Assembly (NCBI GenBank): GCA_008921705.1
Contig: VFFE01007037.1
Location: 189,968 to 253,967 of the forward strand
Reading direction: 5' to 3'
DNA from: Burhinus oedicnemus
Lineage: Eukaryota > Chordata > Aves > Charadriiformes > Burhinidae
DNA: 64,000 nt
Part shown: positions 1-10,800 of the stretch, one piece after another
Layout of the letters: each line of letters begins with the position of its first letter
Position numbering within the stretch: position 1 is the first letter of the stretch
Notes under the pieces: model-generated
The model's input: only the letters and a program-made list of their open reading frames with translations
What the model was told of the DNA's origin: nothing
Database searches by the model: none
Position numbers and translations under genes: made by a program

Positions 1-567
1 GCTTTGTAGTCTTCCTTATACATGACAGCTTTTTGCCTGTCATCCTTGGAGTAGAAAAGACCATCCCTTGTGATACTTGGGTTTCCCTTGTTGTGGTGTT
101 TGGGGATGTAGTTTGTTGTCTCCGGGGTCAGAGCAGCCTTGCTCAACTCATTAACGATAACAGAAAGGCAAAGAGGGGAAAGGAGAGTGGTTTGACAGAA
201 ATCCAGACTGCGATGGAGGAGGTGAACAAGGGACAAGAGTTCACTGTCTCCTCTTGTTCAAGAGCTAGGTAGGCAGGTTCAGGACCAACAAATGCAACCA
301 CTTTCTCAGCAGTTAGGCTGGGGAAAGACTTGTCACAGGATGCTGTGGATGTGATGTAAACAGTGATTCAACAGTTGGTAGATTCAGAGATACAGAAACA
401 TGATCTTCAGTTGAATGAATATTAAGGTTTGATCCTGGAATCACAACTCTACAAGGGGAATTGGATGACTGTAATGCAGTGTGTGGTTTTAGACAATAAA
501 AGCTTTGATAGAGTTTAATTGATGAAAATCATTTTATAAGTAATTCGTCTTTTCTTCAATTGTCCAG
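1..567 (+). other. Upstream POPDC3 intron (end of), no gene seen
   Basis: No coding exon or recognisable repeat was found. The stretch ends in a good pyrimidine tract and CAG (551-567), read here as the acceptor of the intron between an upstream non-coding first exon of POPDC3 and its first coding exon. It has no GC-rich promoter character, so the POPDC3 promoter probably lies before the window. Confidence 0.55.
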
Positions 568-821
568 ATCAGATGAAACTACAGATGACATGGCCAAAGT
601 CAAGACAACGCACAAACTGATGAGAAACAGCATTGCCTTCTGAGAACATTAGGCTCCTAGTTGCTGAAAATCCTAGGTGCAACTTTACTACCAAAAGAGA
701 CCCTGAGATTATGTGATCATTGAGCAGAGTTTGCAAGAATGGAAAAGCAAAGGACCCCACTAGCTGTATAGCATGAATAAGAATTTCCAAGATTCAGCTG
801 AATCAAAAAATTATTCCAGCC
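568..821 (+). promoter_or_regulatory. POPDC3: POPDC3 5'UTR portion of first coding exon
   Basis: The leader runs from the predicted acceptor at 566-567 to the start codon at 822. It contains several upstream ATGs: a 16-codon uORF at 573-620, an 11-codon uORF at 739-771 with A at -3 and G at +4, and an overlapping uORF from 773. The exon start is inferred from splice-site quality alone. Transcripts could use another acceptor, such as the AG at 818-819, which has a much poorer pyrimidine tract. Confidence 0.5.
739..771 (+). promoter_or_regulatory. Short uORF in POPDC3 leader
   Basis: This is a ten-residue reading frame plus stop. Its ATG has A at -3 and G at +4, a strong initiation context. 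It ends one base before the next ATG at 773. If the leader is transcribed as predicted, it would reduce scanning to the POPDC3 start at 822. Confidence 0.4.
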
Positions 822-1048
822 ATGGGAGAAAATGCAAGTTTTTGGGAAAGTTTGATATACGCACATCCTACCTGTACCACCTGGAAGCAAGAGGCAGAGG
901 GATCTATCTACCACCTAGCCAGTATTCTCTTTGTTGTTGGCTTCATGGGTGGAAGTGGATTCTTTGGGCTTCTCTATGTCTTCAGCTTGCTTGGATTGGG
1001 CTTTCTCTGCTCTTCTGTTTGGGCTTGGCTGGATGTCTGTGCTGCTGA
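773..1048 (+). promoter_or_regulatory. Overlapping uORF across the POPDC3 start codon
   Basis: A 91-codon frame opens 49 nt upstream of the POPDC3 ATG, in a different frame, and runs 227 nt into the coding region. Its ATG has A at -3. Ribosomes starting here would bypass the POPDC3 start. The peptide resembles no family I know, and its later part is simply a shadow of the POPDC3 membrane-segment codons. Any role would be translational control, not a protein product. Confidence 0.35.
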
Positions 1049-1312
1049 TATATTCTCCTGGAATTTTATACTGTTTGCTATATGCTTCGTCCAGTTCATT
1101 TATGTTACCTACCAAGTTCGGAGTGTTTCCTTTGACAGAGAATTCCAGGAACTCTACAGTGCTCTCTTCCAGCCTCTGGGAATTTCCTTGACTGTATACA
1201 GGAAGATCGTCTTGTGCTGTGATGCAGAAGTGGTTACCCTGGAGAAGGAACACTGTTACGCCATGCAGGGCAAAACACCTATCGATAAACTGTCCTTGCT
1301 TGTGTCAGGCAG
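822..1312 (+). CDS. POPDC3: POPDC3 coding exon 1
   Basis: This exon encodes residues 1-163 plus two bases of codon 164: the extracellular N-terminus, all three membrane segments and the first part of the Popeye domain (the LYSALFQPLGISL and DKLSLLVSG region). The donor is CAG/GTTTGT, with an unusual T at +3. Reading continues in frame to 1370 if the intron is retained, which would give a truncated protein without the cAMP pocket. Confidence 0.96.
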
Positions 1313-4300
1313 GTTTGTATTGGTTTGTTCAGACTTACTGCATATATCTTTATTTTTTCCTCCTTCTTGAAAATGAAAGCCAAAAAACAAAAAAAGCGCC
1401 TGATTTGTGTATTGTTTGTTCATTTTCCAGTACAATAGATTAAATATTAATAGGCTAAATACACTTGTCTAGGACAGCGCTAGCATAAAAACCCTAAGCA
1501 CAAAATCTGTAATAGCATAAAGAAAAAGATTTTAAGTCATTCTTTTCCAGACCACTGTATCATAGCACTTAACAGGTTAGGCAGACAAAAGGAACAAATG
1601 TGTGCTTCAGTCTTCAGGCTATGGTTTGCTGTCTGTCTACTGCCTGGCTGATGAACACAGCATCTTTCTTGTTTTGCTTTGCTAGTATCATCCGAAACAA
1701 GACTAAAAGGTAGTTATGAAACCGAATATACTGAGATAAACTCTGTTTAATAGAGATCTTGACTTTGATACAGATTGTATTTGGTTGCTTTCTAGGGGGT
1801 GGGAGAAGAGATGGAGTAAGGGAGAGCCGAAGGCCTAAAAGTGCCCTTCCTTTACAAGGGGACATAGTCGAGCCCTATCAAGATTTGCAGAACTGAGCCT
1901 ACAGTTACTGTATACTGTGGCCCTTAGTTAGACCCTGAGGCAATAAATCCACCTGCTTGTAGTCCCTGCTTACTGGAGATCCTTCTGGCAACCTTGCTGA
2001 TGCATTCCTGAAGGGAAAAACTGGCTTTCATATGGTATACAAAGTGGTATACAGTACTGGACCACCACAAGAGTAGATGGGATACCCAGAGATGATGGCC
2101 ATGGTCTGCCTTTGATGGGACACTTTGTAGGTGCATTTTGACAGTCTGCTGCATGGACAGATGAAATTTGTAGGCAGCTTGAAACTCAGCTGATTTAGGA
2201 CTACTTGCAATGAACAATATGGATTTTAGGTAGCTGCCTGTAGTCTCACCCTGGTTCAGAGTGTTCTTGGGAGCCGTCTAGAAAGTACCACGTGGAGGTC
2301 ACTTTTGGTCGGTCATACTGAAGGAGAGGTGTCCATCCTTCTACATGCCCAGTCAGTAATCACGCAGGGAGTTCCTGTTACCCTCCTTCGTGCAGTATAG
2401 GGCAGCTTGTTCTGATTTTGTAAGAGGCATTAATCTCGGTGCAGGGAGATGTAAAAAGGGGACTCCTATAGCTTGCTTTTTTTTTTTTTTTTTAGCTCAT
2501 GAGGTTGGAGCATACATTTCCTGCTTGCGTGCCTTCAAAATTAAATATGATTTTAAAAGTAGAAAGTTTTTCTTTGGCTTCTGCAGAAGGCCACAGCATT
2601 CACACAGAGATCCCATACCTCTATGCTGTTCTGGCTCCAGAGACAGTCCTGTGGCCGTGTAATTCCTGTTAAACACTGAGAGAGCCCTACCTAACACATG
2701 CCATGGGGAACTCCTGCTTCCCACTCCCTGCTTTTGTCACTTCGTTCCCTCTAAAATGCATATTTGCCAAACCTAGAAGCATATCCCATGGCTGTCAAGT
2801 GAAGGAGGCAAAGAGTGTTATGTGTGTTGGTCTTTCATCTCTCCAGTGCACACTGGCCTTTCCATGACAAAGCTTGCACGTCACTGCACGGACCTGCCCC
2901 AGAGAGAAGAATATGACTTGAGTAAGGCCTGGAGAGATTTCCATTTCAGTTGCACGATTGTCTTGTGTTCTCTTTCAACTGGCCTGATCAAGCTGTGTTC
3001 AAAAATATAATTAGGATACTGTTGGCCAGTGATTGCTTTTTCATGCTCTCGAAGCTATATTTAAACTCCTCACACAGTAGAAATAACACATTCTTGTTGC
3101 AGTCGTTGCTGCTGTACAGGTAGGACTAACAAATTAACACATCTTATCTTGGTAGGATCAGAGTGACAGTTGATGGGGAGTTTCTGCATTATATTTTTCC
3201 TCTTCAATTTCTGGATTCTCCTGAATGGGATTCACTGAGGCCCACAGAAGAGGGAATTTTCCAGGTAAAAGCAGAGGGTTTTTTTCGAATACCACATAAA
3301 ACTGTTCAAGTACTAACTAGTTTAGGAATAAGTTTGTTTAGTTGTGGGTTTCGTTTGTGAAATCATACAAATGAGTGGCATTCCATTCATTTGGGGAGGG
3401 AAGTCCTCTTTACCCGCTGGACTGGTTATGCCATTTGTATCTTCCTTCTGTTTGCGTCTTGTCGTTACAACAAACAGAGTTTTTCTTTAAGCCAGTCCAG
3501 GAGGTAGACTCTGTTTGCGTTCTTTGGCTGAGCTACAATCCAGCCCTGAGAAACCAGGTTTGCAGAGGTGGGTGGAAGTTGGTGCTGAAGAGGCTTCACT
3601 ATGGGAGGTGAACCAGCGAGCACGGGCTGGGGAGAGGCATGCCAGTGGTACAGCTTGGGGACCGCATGGGACACAGTGTCCATCTGGGCACTCCCTATGT
3701 CCATCTGGGCACGCTCCCTGTGATCTGGGAGCCCTCTCACTGCTGTCACTTGGCTGACACGCTAGCTCCTGCCTGTGTGGGACCTGATGTCTCATGTCAC
3801 GAGGGTAAATGGCATTTGTCAAGGGCTTTCTTTAGACCTGCCTTTCCAGCTGGGGCTGCCGAGAGCGACGCAGGGTGCACGGGGCCGAGGCCAGGGCGCA
3901 CTGTCAGCCTTCGTCCTGGCTGGGGCTGCCATTCAGCCTGGACATAGGTGTACCCTCACTGAGGCCAGCAAGGCGCGACCATTCTGTCCCTTACCAGTCA
4001 CCCTTCTCGCTTGTCTTTGGCACACAGTAGACCTCGCAGAGCTCTCTGGCTGGATTAAATGGCTTTAATTGCAGTAGGTGCAAAGAGGTGAGGTGTATGT
4101 TATGGACACAGCCTGCGCGCCTGCTGAGAGAGAGGGGGTGCTTTCTGAGCAAGCGCCACAGCGGCAGCATCACTGCCTGAGCACCTAGCTAATTTTAATT
4201 TTCTCTTCTATAGGTAACACTTACAGCAGAGACAGACTGTCGGTACGTGGCCTGGAGGAGAAAGAAGCTGTATCTGCTGTTTGCTAAACACCGTTTCATC

Positions 4301-4534
4301 TCCCGCCTGTTCTCAATTTTAATTGGGAGCGACATTGCTGAAAAACTGTATGCCTTGAATGACAGAGTGCACGTGGGGAAAGGCTTTAGGTACGACATTC
4401 GGTTACCGAACTTCTACCACGTCTCGCTGCCAGAGACCCCTCCAGTGCAGCCCTCTCACCGCCTACAGAGAGGGTCCCCCCGGCGCAAGCCCGTGGGGGT
4501 TACAAACTGCGGCTCCTTCAGCACGCAGTCCTAG
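822..4534 (+). CDS. POPDC3: Popeye domain-containing protein 3 (whole coding span, 3 exons)
   Basis: Coding exons 822-1312, 3156-3264 and 4214-4534 join in frame (phases 2 and 0) to give 306 residues, close to human POPDC3 (about 290). POPDC3 is a three-pass membrane protein of skeletal and cardiac muscle whose cytosolic Popeye domain binds cAMP. Defects in human POPDC3 cause limb-girdle muscular dystrophy. Seen here: an N-glycosylation sequon at N4, hydrophobic segments at about 29-46, 48-69 and 77-97, and the phosphate-binding-cassette signatures FLDSPEW (182-188) and FQVT (199-202). The conserved GSDIAEKLYALNDR and IRLPNFYH blocks follow, then a divergent proline/serine-rich tail. The ATG at 822 has an ideal GCCATGG context and matches the family's N-terminus. 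BVES follows about 13 kb downstream on the same strand, the conserved vertebrate order. Confidence 0.96.
1313..3155 (+). other. POPDC3: POPDC3 intron, 1.84 kb
   Basis: A phase-2 intron with GTTTGT donor and TTGGTAG acceptor. It contains a run of about 19 T at 2476-2494, followed directly by AG. I saw no repeat element or second gene in it. Confidence 0.85.
3156..3264 (+). CDS. POPDC3: POPDC3 coding exon 2 (cAMP-pocket exon)
   Basis: This 109-nt exon completes Arg164 and encodes residues 165-200. It carries the FLDSPEW signature (182-188), whose Asp contributes to cAMP binding in POPDC proteins, and ends exactly at the FQ of FQVT. The TTGGTAG acceptor has few pyrimidines; the CAG/GTAAAA donor is acceptable. 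It is identical in length and phase to BVES exon 5. Confidence 0.95.
3265..4213 (+). other. POPDC3: POPDC3 intron, 0.95 kb
   Basis: A phase-0 intron that splits FQ from VT. The central part is relatively GC-rich and holds an imperfect two-copy tandem repeat of about 21 bp (3677-3720). No gene was seen. Confidence 0.85.
3677..3720 (+). repeat. Two-copy 21-23 bp tandem repeat
   Basis: Two adjacent copies share TGTCCATCTGGGCAC and differ by a small insertion in the second. It lies inside a POPDC3 intron. Confidence 0.6.
4214..4534 (+). CDS. POPDC3: POPDC3 terminal coding exon
   Basis: This exon encodes residues 201-306 and the TAG stop at 4532-4534. It starts at the VT of FQVT after a TTCTATAG acceptor. 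The conserved part covers the tryptophan/lysine-rich stretch (AWRRKKLYLLF), the GSDIAEKLYALNDR helix and the RLPNFYH block. The last 40 residues or so are proline-, serine- and arginine-rich and look lineage-specific. No further exon is needed. Confidence 0.95.
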   Translation, partial: VTLTAETDCRYVAWRRKKLYLLFAKHRFISRLFSILIGSDIAEKLYALNDRVHVGKGFRYDIRLPNFYHVSLPETPPVQPSHRLQRGSPRRKPVGVTNCGSFSTQS

Positions 4535-5356
4535 GAAGGACAACCCTGCTGCAGCCATTCCCCAAAGCGACGAAGGGAAACGCAAAGCGATGAAGCAGAA
4601 GAGCAGAAAGATGAAGCAGAATGAGACCTAGTCAAGCCAAATTTGACTGACAAGTGCCATTTACTTTCGTTGAAGTAGCTTGAATTCTTCCTCCCCCTGT
4701 AGAGCCAGCGGGTTGGCTTCTGCATTTTGACTGTTTGTGCAATATGTTTAGTTTCTGTTGATTCTTTTGTTGATCCTCATCTTCCTTACTTTTGGAGGAA
4801 AACAAATCATAACAGGCTGAAGTTTTATTGTACTTGTGGTGGCCTCCGTGTTGTGTTTTCAAAAAAACCAAACCCATGGTATTTGTAATTATACTTTCTC
4901 AAAATTATTTGCCATAATGAAGTATAGTCAGTATTGTCAATGAAAACAAGTAAGTTGTCTTCAGAATATCGCAACTTGCTTGTAACATTCATATTTATGC
5001 CACGTGAACGTTGTCTCAATTAACATGAAGAATATTGCCGAAAAAGACTGAGAGACCGATTGTATTGGGTTTCTTTTTAAAGAAATGAAAGATTTTTAAA
5101 TGCACAGCAAGATTCTTAAAAAAACAAACAAAAGGAAACAACAAATTCTGTCCCATGAGCCATTGGTTTCTCTCCAGCTGTCCTAAAGAGGTATTATGTG
5201 AAAACAAACATAAATGTAATTGCTGGCATTAGAAAAGTAAAGCAGTTGTAACTGCTGCAAATATAGCTTAGGGAAATGATTGTGTAGTGTTCCTGATAGA
5301 ACGTGATGCTATAAGACCTAGGCTTCCACAGTGTCGGTGCCATTCGTGACATGTAC

Positions 5357-5362
5357 AATAAA
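5357..5362 (+). terminator. POPDC3: Poly(A) signal, POPDC3
   Basis: AATAAA about 820 nt after the stop codon, followed some 30 nt later by a GT/T-rich stretch (5391-5401), the usual cleavage-site arrangement. Confidence 0.6.
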
Positions 5363-5458
5363 TACTGTTAATCAACTGCCAAACCATTGGAGTTTGTTTT
5401 GCAATATCCTTTTTAGCCAGGTTTGTCAGGAAGAAACTAATTAAGAAACAGCCGCAGC

Positions 5459-5464
5459 AATAAA
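5459..5464 (+). terminator. POPDC3: Second AATAAA, POPDC3
   Basis: A second canonical hexamer 102 nt after the first, followed by a T-rich stretch. It may be an alternative cleavage site. Confidence 0.4.
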
Positions 5465-5479
5465 TACAATTTTTAACCA

Positions 5480-7491
5480 AAACATTCTTGTTTAGCTTCC
5501 AGAGTCACTTCTCTGTGCCTATGAAATTCTTGATTTAAAAGGTATTCTGTCCCTAACTCTGTGGTCTTTTAATGGCGTAAGGGAGCACCAGCTCATGCTT
5601 TGGTAGGAGAGGGTTGGTTTCGACCCTTGAGGTCACTGTGCCTTTGGGGAAAAGTGTCTGAATGTCTTTGCTAACTCACCTTCCTGATGCTATGCCTGAT
5701 GCCTGCCAGTAATCAAAAAAATACAAAGCATTACTTTTTTATGAGACTGTATTGCTGCTTGATATATCTGGAGGTAGATCACATTTTTAATATTTTAAAA
5801 TTGCTGAACTGTTTGGTAGGACAGTCGTGTGTTTGTGTATGTGCAGGTATATGTATGAGTTTAGATCTTGGGAGTTGTTGCTGGAAGACTTAATGACACA
5901 ACCTCATACTTGAAGGATAATCATGCAGGATGTATAAGAAAGCTATTAGAAGTGATATGAAACACCACCTGTTTGAAGGACCTTCAGCGTAGAACAGATG
6001 ACACTGTGCAAGTTTTGCTTTTAGCTTTATGTCCCTTTCTCAGAGAGGAAAATCTGCCAAACATAAGTAAGCGTAGCATGCAATGTGATAATCCCCAAAT
6101 CCTGCTAATAACCCTTCCGCATGATGTATTCTCTGTGTATTACTTACTGTGTGAAGTCCCTGAGTCACAAAGCTACTTTGTCTTGGCGAAAAGAGAATTG
6201 AAAAAATGCAAATGGAGAGTTCCTTGGCGGCTATTAAAGACCAGCCCAGGAAATAACTAAGGCACAATGTGCCAGAGGCTGGCAGCGTGTAGTAAGGATG
6301 TACAGCTGTGTGTGCCCTCTTCCTATACTTTTCACGGTTAAGGGACAGGATAGTGGGCTACCTGACCCCTTGGTATTCTCATGTAACTTCAGCACTGTGA
6401 TGAGTATCGTGTCTCACTTGTTGGCGATGCCCAGTGCCTGAGGTGGGTAAGAAGAACGTCATCTCTCGTGGATGTGGTCACTTAGGCTGCACCTCGCGAT
6501 CCCCGCTCCACTTCACCGGGCCGAGCTGCTCCTGCTGAGTGTGCCATGTGCTGAAAACCTGACGCCGTTTTTTAACAGGTAAATCAAAAATAGCCCCCCA
6601 TCTCTCATTCTAATAAAATTTCTCATGCTGTAAAATGTGTTGGACCAATATCAAGTTTATACTTAACATTTTATCTGTTAACAGTCTACAAACATGAAGA
6701 GATTATAGCCTAGAAACATAAAAAAGATAGTATTCTAGACGTAGGCATAATATAAAGCATCAGTGAATGCTCTCCTCAGTTTTCTTGAATATATGGGCTT
6801 GTCCCGTATATGTCTGTAAGAAAACTTGCCTTAGGGTCAGCATTTAATAAACTAGTATGAACCTCTTCACCTTCAAAATAAGATCAAGGAGTTTTGCCCA
6901 CTTATTTGCTGTGTCAAGTTTATATATTCTATTTAAACTATAGCATACAGCCTAGAACAATACCTGCTCTGGAGCGATGGGTGCTTAGGTTACTTCTTCT
7001 TTGTAACTGGTGCGTGCCTGAGTTTCAGCCTGGTTTCCAGTCGCAATCCTCTGTGATGCTTTTCTCTGCTGGAATCAGTTACTATCAGAAATCTCTACTA
7101 GGACATGTCTGAGTCAATATATGAACATACTCTTAGCTAATCGTGTTTAGCTTTTCCTACTGTGCTTTTTGGGCTTTGAGTCACTTTTTAAAAATTGTTT
7201 CCAGTTTTCCGGCATCTGTTTGAGTCATGACTAGCAGAACATTTCAGCTGTAGAATTCAGGGCATACATATCTACAAAAATATAAGTACACACAAAAGGA
7301 CTGGAAGCAAGACAGCCAGCCCTCGCCACCCATTTTCTTCAATCTTGACAGCACTTCTGAAATGTACTGTAAAATACACTCTGGTATGTGACTCATAAAC
7401 CAATGTTTTGGGAGAGCTGTAAAGATGTACTCAGATTGATGTCAGTGAAATAATACTTATCTCTTACGATATCATATATACCCAGTCATTA
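5480..7491. other. Intergenic, nothing recognised
   Basis: AT-rich sequence between the end of POPDC3 and a CR1 fragment. Short open frames here lack similarity to anything I know and have no splice context. Confidence 0.6.
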
Positions 7492-7865
7492 GAGAGTTGG
7501 GGTTGTTCAGCCTGGAGAAGGCTCCAGGGAGACATTATTGTGGCCTCTCAGTACTTAAAGGGGGCAGACAAACTTTTTAGCAGGGCCTATTGTGAGAGGA
7601 CAAAGGGTAATGGCTTTAAACTAAAAGAGGGAAGATTTAGACTAGATATACTGAAGAAATTTTTTACAATGGTGGTGAAACACTGGAACAGGTTGCCCAG
7701 AGAGGTGATAGATGCCTCATCCCTGGAAACATTCAAGGTCAGGTTGGACGGGGCTCTGAGCGACCTGATCTAGTTGAAGATGTCCCTGGTCCCTACAGGG
7801 GAGGTTGGACTAGATGGCCTTTAAAGGCCCCTTCCAACCCAAACTATTCTATGCCTCTACGATTA
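7492..7865 (+). mobile_element. CR1 LINE 3' fragment
   Basis: A 5'-truncated CR1 on the + strand. It begins in the C-terminal ORF2 sequence, which would read GLFSLEKAP-like, and continues through the [13 protein letters not shown] block. It ends in the CR1 3'UTR pattern (ATGGCCTTTAAAGG, CCTTCCAACCC, ATTCTATG). Only about 370 bp survive, the usual length of a CR1 insertion in birds. Confidence 0.93.
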
Positions 7866-10800
7866 TTTATAGGTTAGTAAACATTTGGAGCTAGGTGAAG
7901 CTCTGACTTGAGCATCATCCAATTTACGCCTATGTTATTACTCGGGAATAACTATCAGTGAGGTGGTCAGGCTCCTTAATAATCGGTTTAGGTGAACGGA
8001 TACTTGAGTCTGTACTGCTTTGTGAATTGAGGACACTATCGGTGAGTCCTTTTCTTGATCTACAGTGATTTCCCTTTACTCACATGTTACATTTTTAACA
8101 GTTCCATAATCTATGGGGTTATGTCTACATTTGTATATTGCTGTAGGTAAGAGTGGCAGAATCTGGTGCATGTGATGATTTTCTCATTCATCAATCAGCA
8201 TCAGTTGATTTTCCAGATTTTTTATACTTGTGAACATCATACTGGAATCGCCCTTACAGCCTGTAGAAGGATTCAGATTTACTGCACAAGCTAAAAAAAT
8301 ACACGGCCTAGGGCAGTCCAAAGAGAAAGAAAAAAAACCAAAAAAACAAAAAAGGAAGAAAAAAAGAGAGCACCACTCAATTTCTTACAGGTTTTATCCA
8401 GGAGAGGTTTATTTTAAATTGGGCTTGTGGCAAATTAATTTATTGGATGCAGCAATGTATTGTGAGAGCTTCAAAGTGAGTCTTGCTTATTTAGGGGGAT
8501 CAGTATCAGGCTGATTGCAGTCCTGTGGCAGAGCAATGCCTGTCCGATAAATGCCTTAAATAAGCATGGGACTGACCCTGCAATTCTTTCATTAGGTAGT
8601 GCTTGATTAACTGGTAGTAGTATAACAGATATAGTAGTATAACAGGTAACAGATTCTGCGTGATGTTTCAACTCCACCATGCAACTCTACTCAAAACTAC
8701 AGAATAATCAGAGAGAATGTATTCCAACATACTATTTTAAACAACAACGCCATGCAAGGCAAATTGTAAGTGTTTAATGAAAAAGATTATTTTATGTGGT
8801 TGCCTGTGATAATAGAGGCAGGACTTGGTGACTGAGGAGGGCCATCCCGGTCCTAAATTTTCAAGAATTAATTGCCCTGCTACAAACCAGCAAGTGTGAT
8901 AGTGATCAAACTAAACTCAATAATGGAAAGAATGATGGCGAACTATACATATGGATATATATGACCTCTGTTAGGATAAAGCTGGGAAAGCTGAATACAC
9001 GCTTGGATGAAATTCTACAGTTTAGCCACACCACAAAAAAAGCATATGCTTGCAGTAATTAAATAATGTGTTGATGCTACATTTCCAGCAAAAATTTTTG
9101 ATTATTGTAAATGATAAATATAAGATGTATTTGGGCTCAATACATGAAAAATTAAAATACAATGTTGTACTGCTCATATAAACAGGTCTTGCAAACCATG
9201 TGTTAAAAATGAAACAAATCTGTAGCTATTTAGATAGAAGAAAACTATTTAAATAGAAAAGGAAAAAATTAATATCTATTAGCTGAATTCAGACATTAAC
9301 AGATTAAGTATTTTTATTTCTATTCCTGTAGTAATTGAATGCATATTCTTCTGCTCCAAAATGTTACTATATAACAGATATTTTTTACAGTACAACAAAA
9401 TAAATACCTTATTAAGCTGATTTGTTAAGCCCTCTTGAAAATACTTTGATCATATTAATATGCATAAAAATATTCAGGGCTCCCAAGGGAAAGCACCCAT
9501 TTTTTTTCTGTCTAATTCACATTAACGTCCCTTTCTTGTAGATTTTTGTGTGTCTGCAGTGTCTGCTTACTCTAATCCTACTTCTGTGTGAATCAAAAGA
9601 GTTAATTGAACTTAGTGTGTAAATCAAGCCACCTCATCCCGATGAATCAAACTGTGTAGGTGGAGCTTCATCAGTAGGAGTGTGTAGGAGAAAGGCAGCA
9701 AAAACACGTCATCTGTGAGTCCCGGGATTCAGGGTCGTGTCCCATCCCAAACCACGGCTGGCAAAGCCCTTCTGGAGGGTGGCTTTGCAGGTGGTTCTGC
9801 CAGCAGAGGGTTTGGACCCGAATCATTGTTCTGCAAGTCACAAATGTCATTGACCGGGAAAAAGATGGGACACTCCCAAAAGCTTGTGGGAGCAGAAGGG
9901 TTTTATAGCTGTTATTTTTCTGCTGTGGATTCCCAGGCAATTTTATTCAATTGTCAGTTCTACCACAGCTCCTCATTTAAGGGATCTGTTGTGTATTGTG
10001 GGAACAGGACTATTTCCCTACCTCAGTGGGGTTTTGAAGATAAACAATGATAAAAGATAGATGATTAATAACTCAGACACTAAAGTAATATAAATAAACA
10101 ACTGCAATAAAATAGTCTTAAATAACTATTTTAGCAGTGAATCTCATAGTTTTCATTGTATCCACTAGTAATCCTCCACCCTAACTTGTCTAAACCCTGG
10201 GGGATATAATAATTTTCTGGGAGTAAGGTACGTTAGGCTGAGAAAGACACTGAAGCTAAAAATCCCATTTCATGGATAAATGCTCTATGCCATTGTATAG
10301 AAGTGGGCAGCACCATCACCTTCTGTAGCCACCACATATCACAGGGGAGCACAAAAGCATCTCAGACCTGTGAAAAGAGGCGAGGAGGTCCTCATGCAGG
10401 GATTTTGGCTGGATGACCCCGCGTAGCTGGTGGCCTGCCAGAGCTGGGGCTCGGTGGGGGTGAGGTATATTTCCCTGTTTAGCATTTCCCACGTGTAGGT
10501 TTTAGTGACTCCTAAGAAGCGTACAGGACAATCTAGATACCTAGTGCTGGGTTTGGACTTCCAGGAGCCAACTGTAGGATGTGGCTACAAGGGTGGGATA
10601 CCAGCAGGTAAGCTTTGGGATGGGTTTAAAACGTGTTAGGTATGACCCTGTATCTTCCCATATGCGTTCTCTTAGACGGGGGTAAATGCAAAATAACTTA
10701 TCCTGTGACAAAAGGGAGGCAAGCCAGTTCACATCTGCTAGGATGCACAAGGATGAGTATCAGCAGTTACCATGAAATAGCTGGAAATCCTTACTGTGCT

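Larger units (their letters stand above)
4535..5464 (+). other. POPDC3: POPDC3 3'UTR (predicted)
   Basis: This AT-rich non-coding sequence runs from the stop codon to the poly(A) signals at 5357 and 5459. A repeated GATGAAGCAGAA (4589-4600 and 4610-4621, 21 bp apart) sits near its start. The end point is inferred from the signals only. Confidence 0.6.

Noticed and set aside
1..567. Possible remnant of an endogenous retroviral envelope suggested by short frames
   Set aside because: The similarity is impressionistic: no LTR, primer site or clear motif was found.
810..821. Alternative acceptor AG directly before the POPDC3 ATG
   Set aside because: The preceding sequence is A-rich with almost no pyrimidine tract; the acceptor at 566-567 is much better.
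4359..4631. 90-codon frame ending in a lysine-rich stretch that continues past the POPDC3 stop
   Set aside because: It is out of frame with the conserved POPDC3 protein and overlaps the 3'UTR. Reaching it would need a frameshift for which there is no signal.
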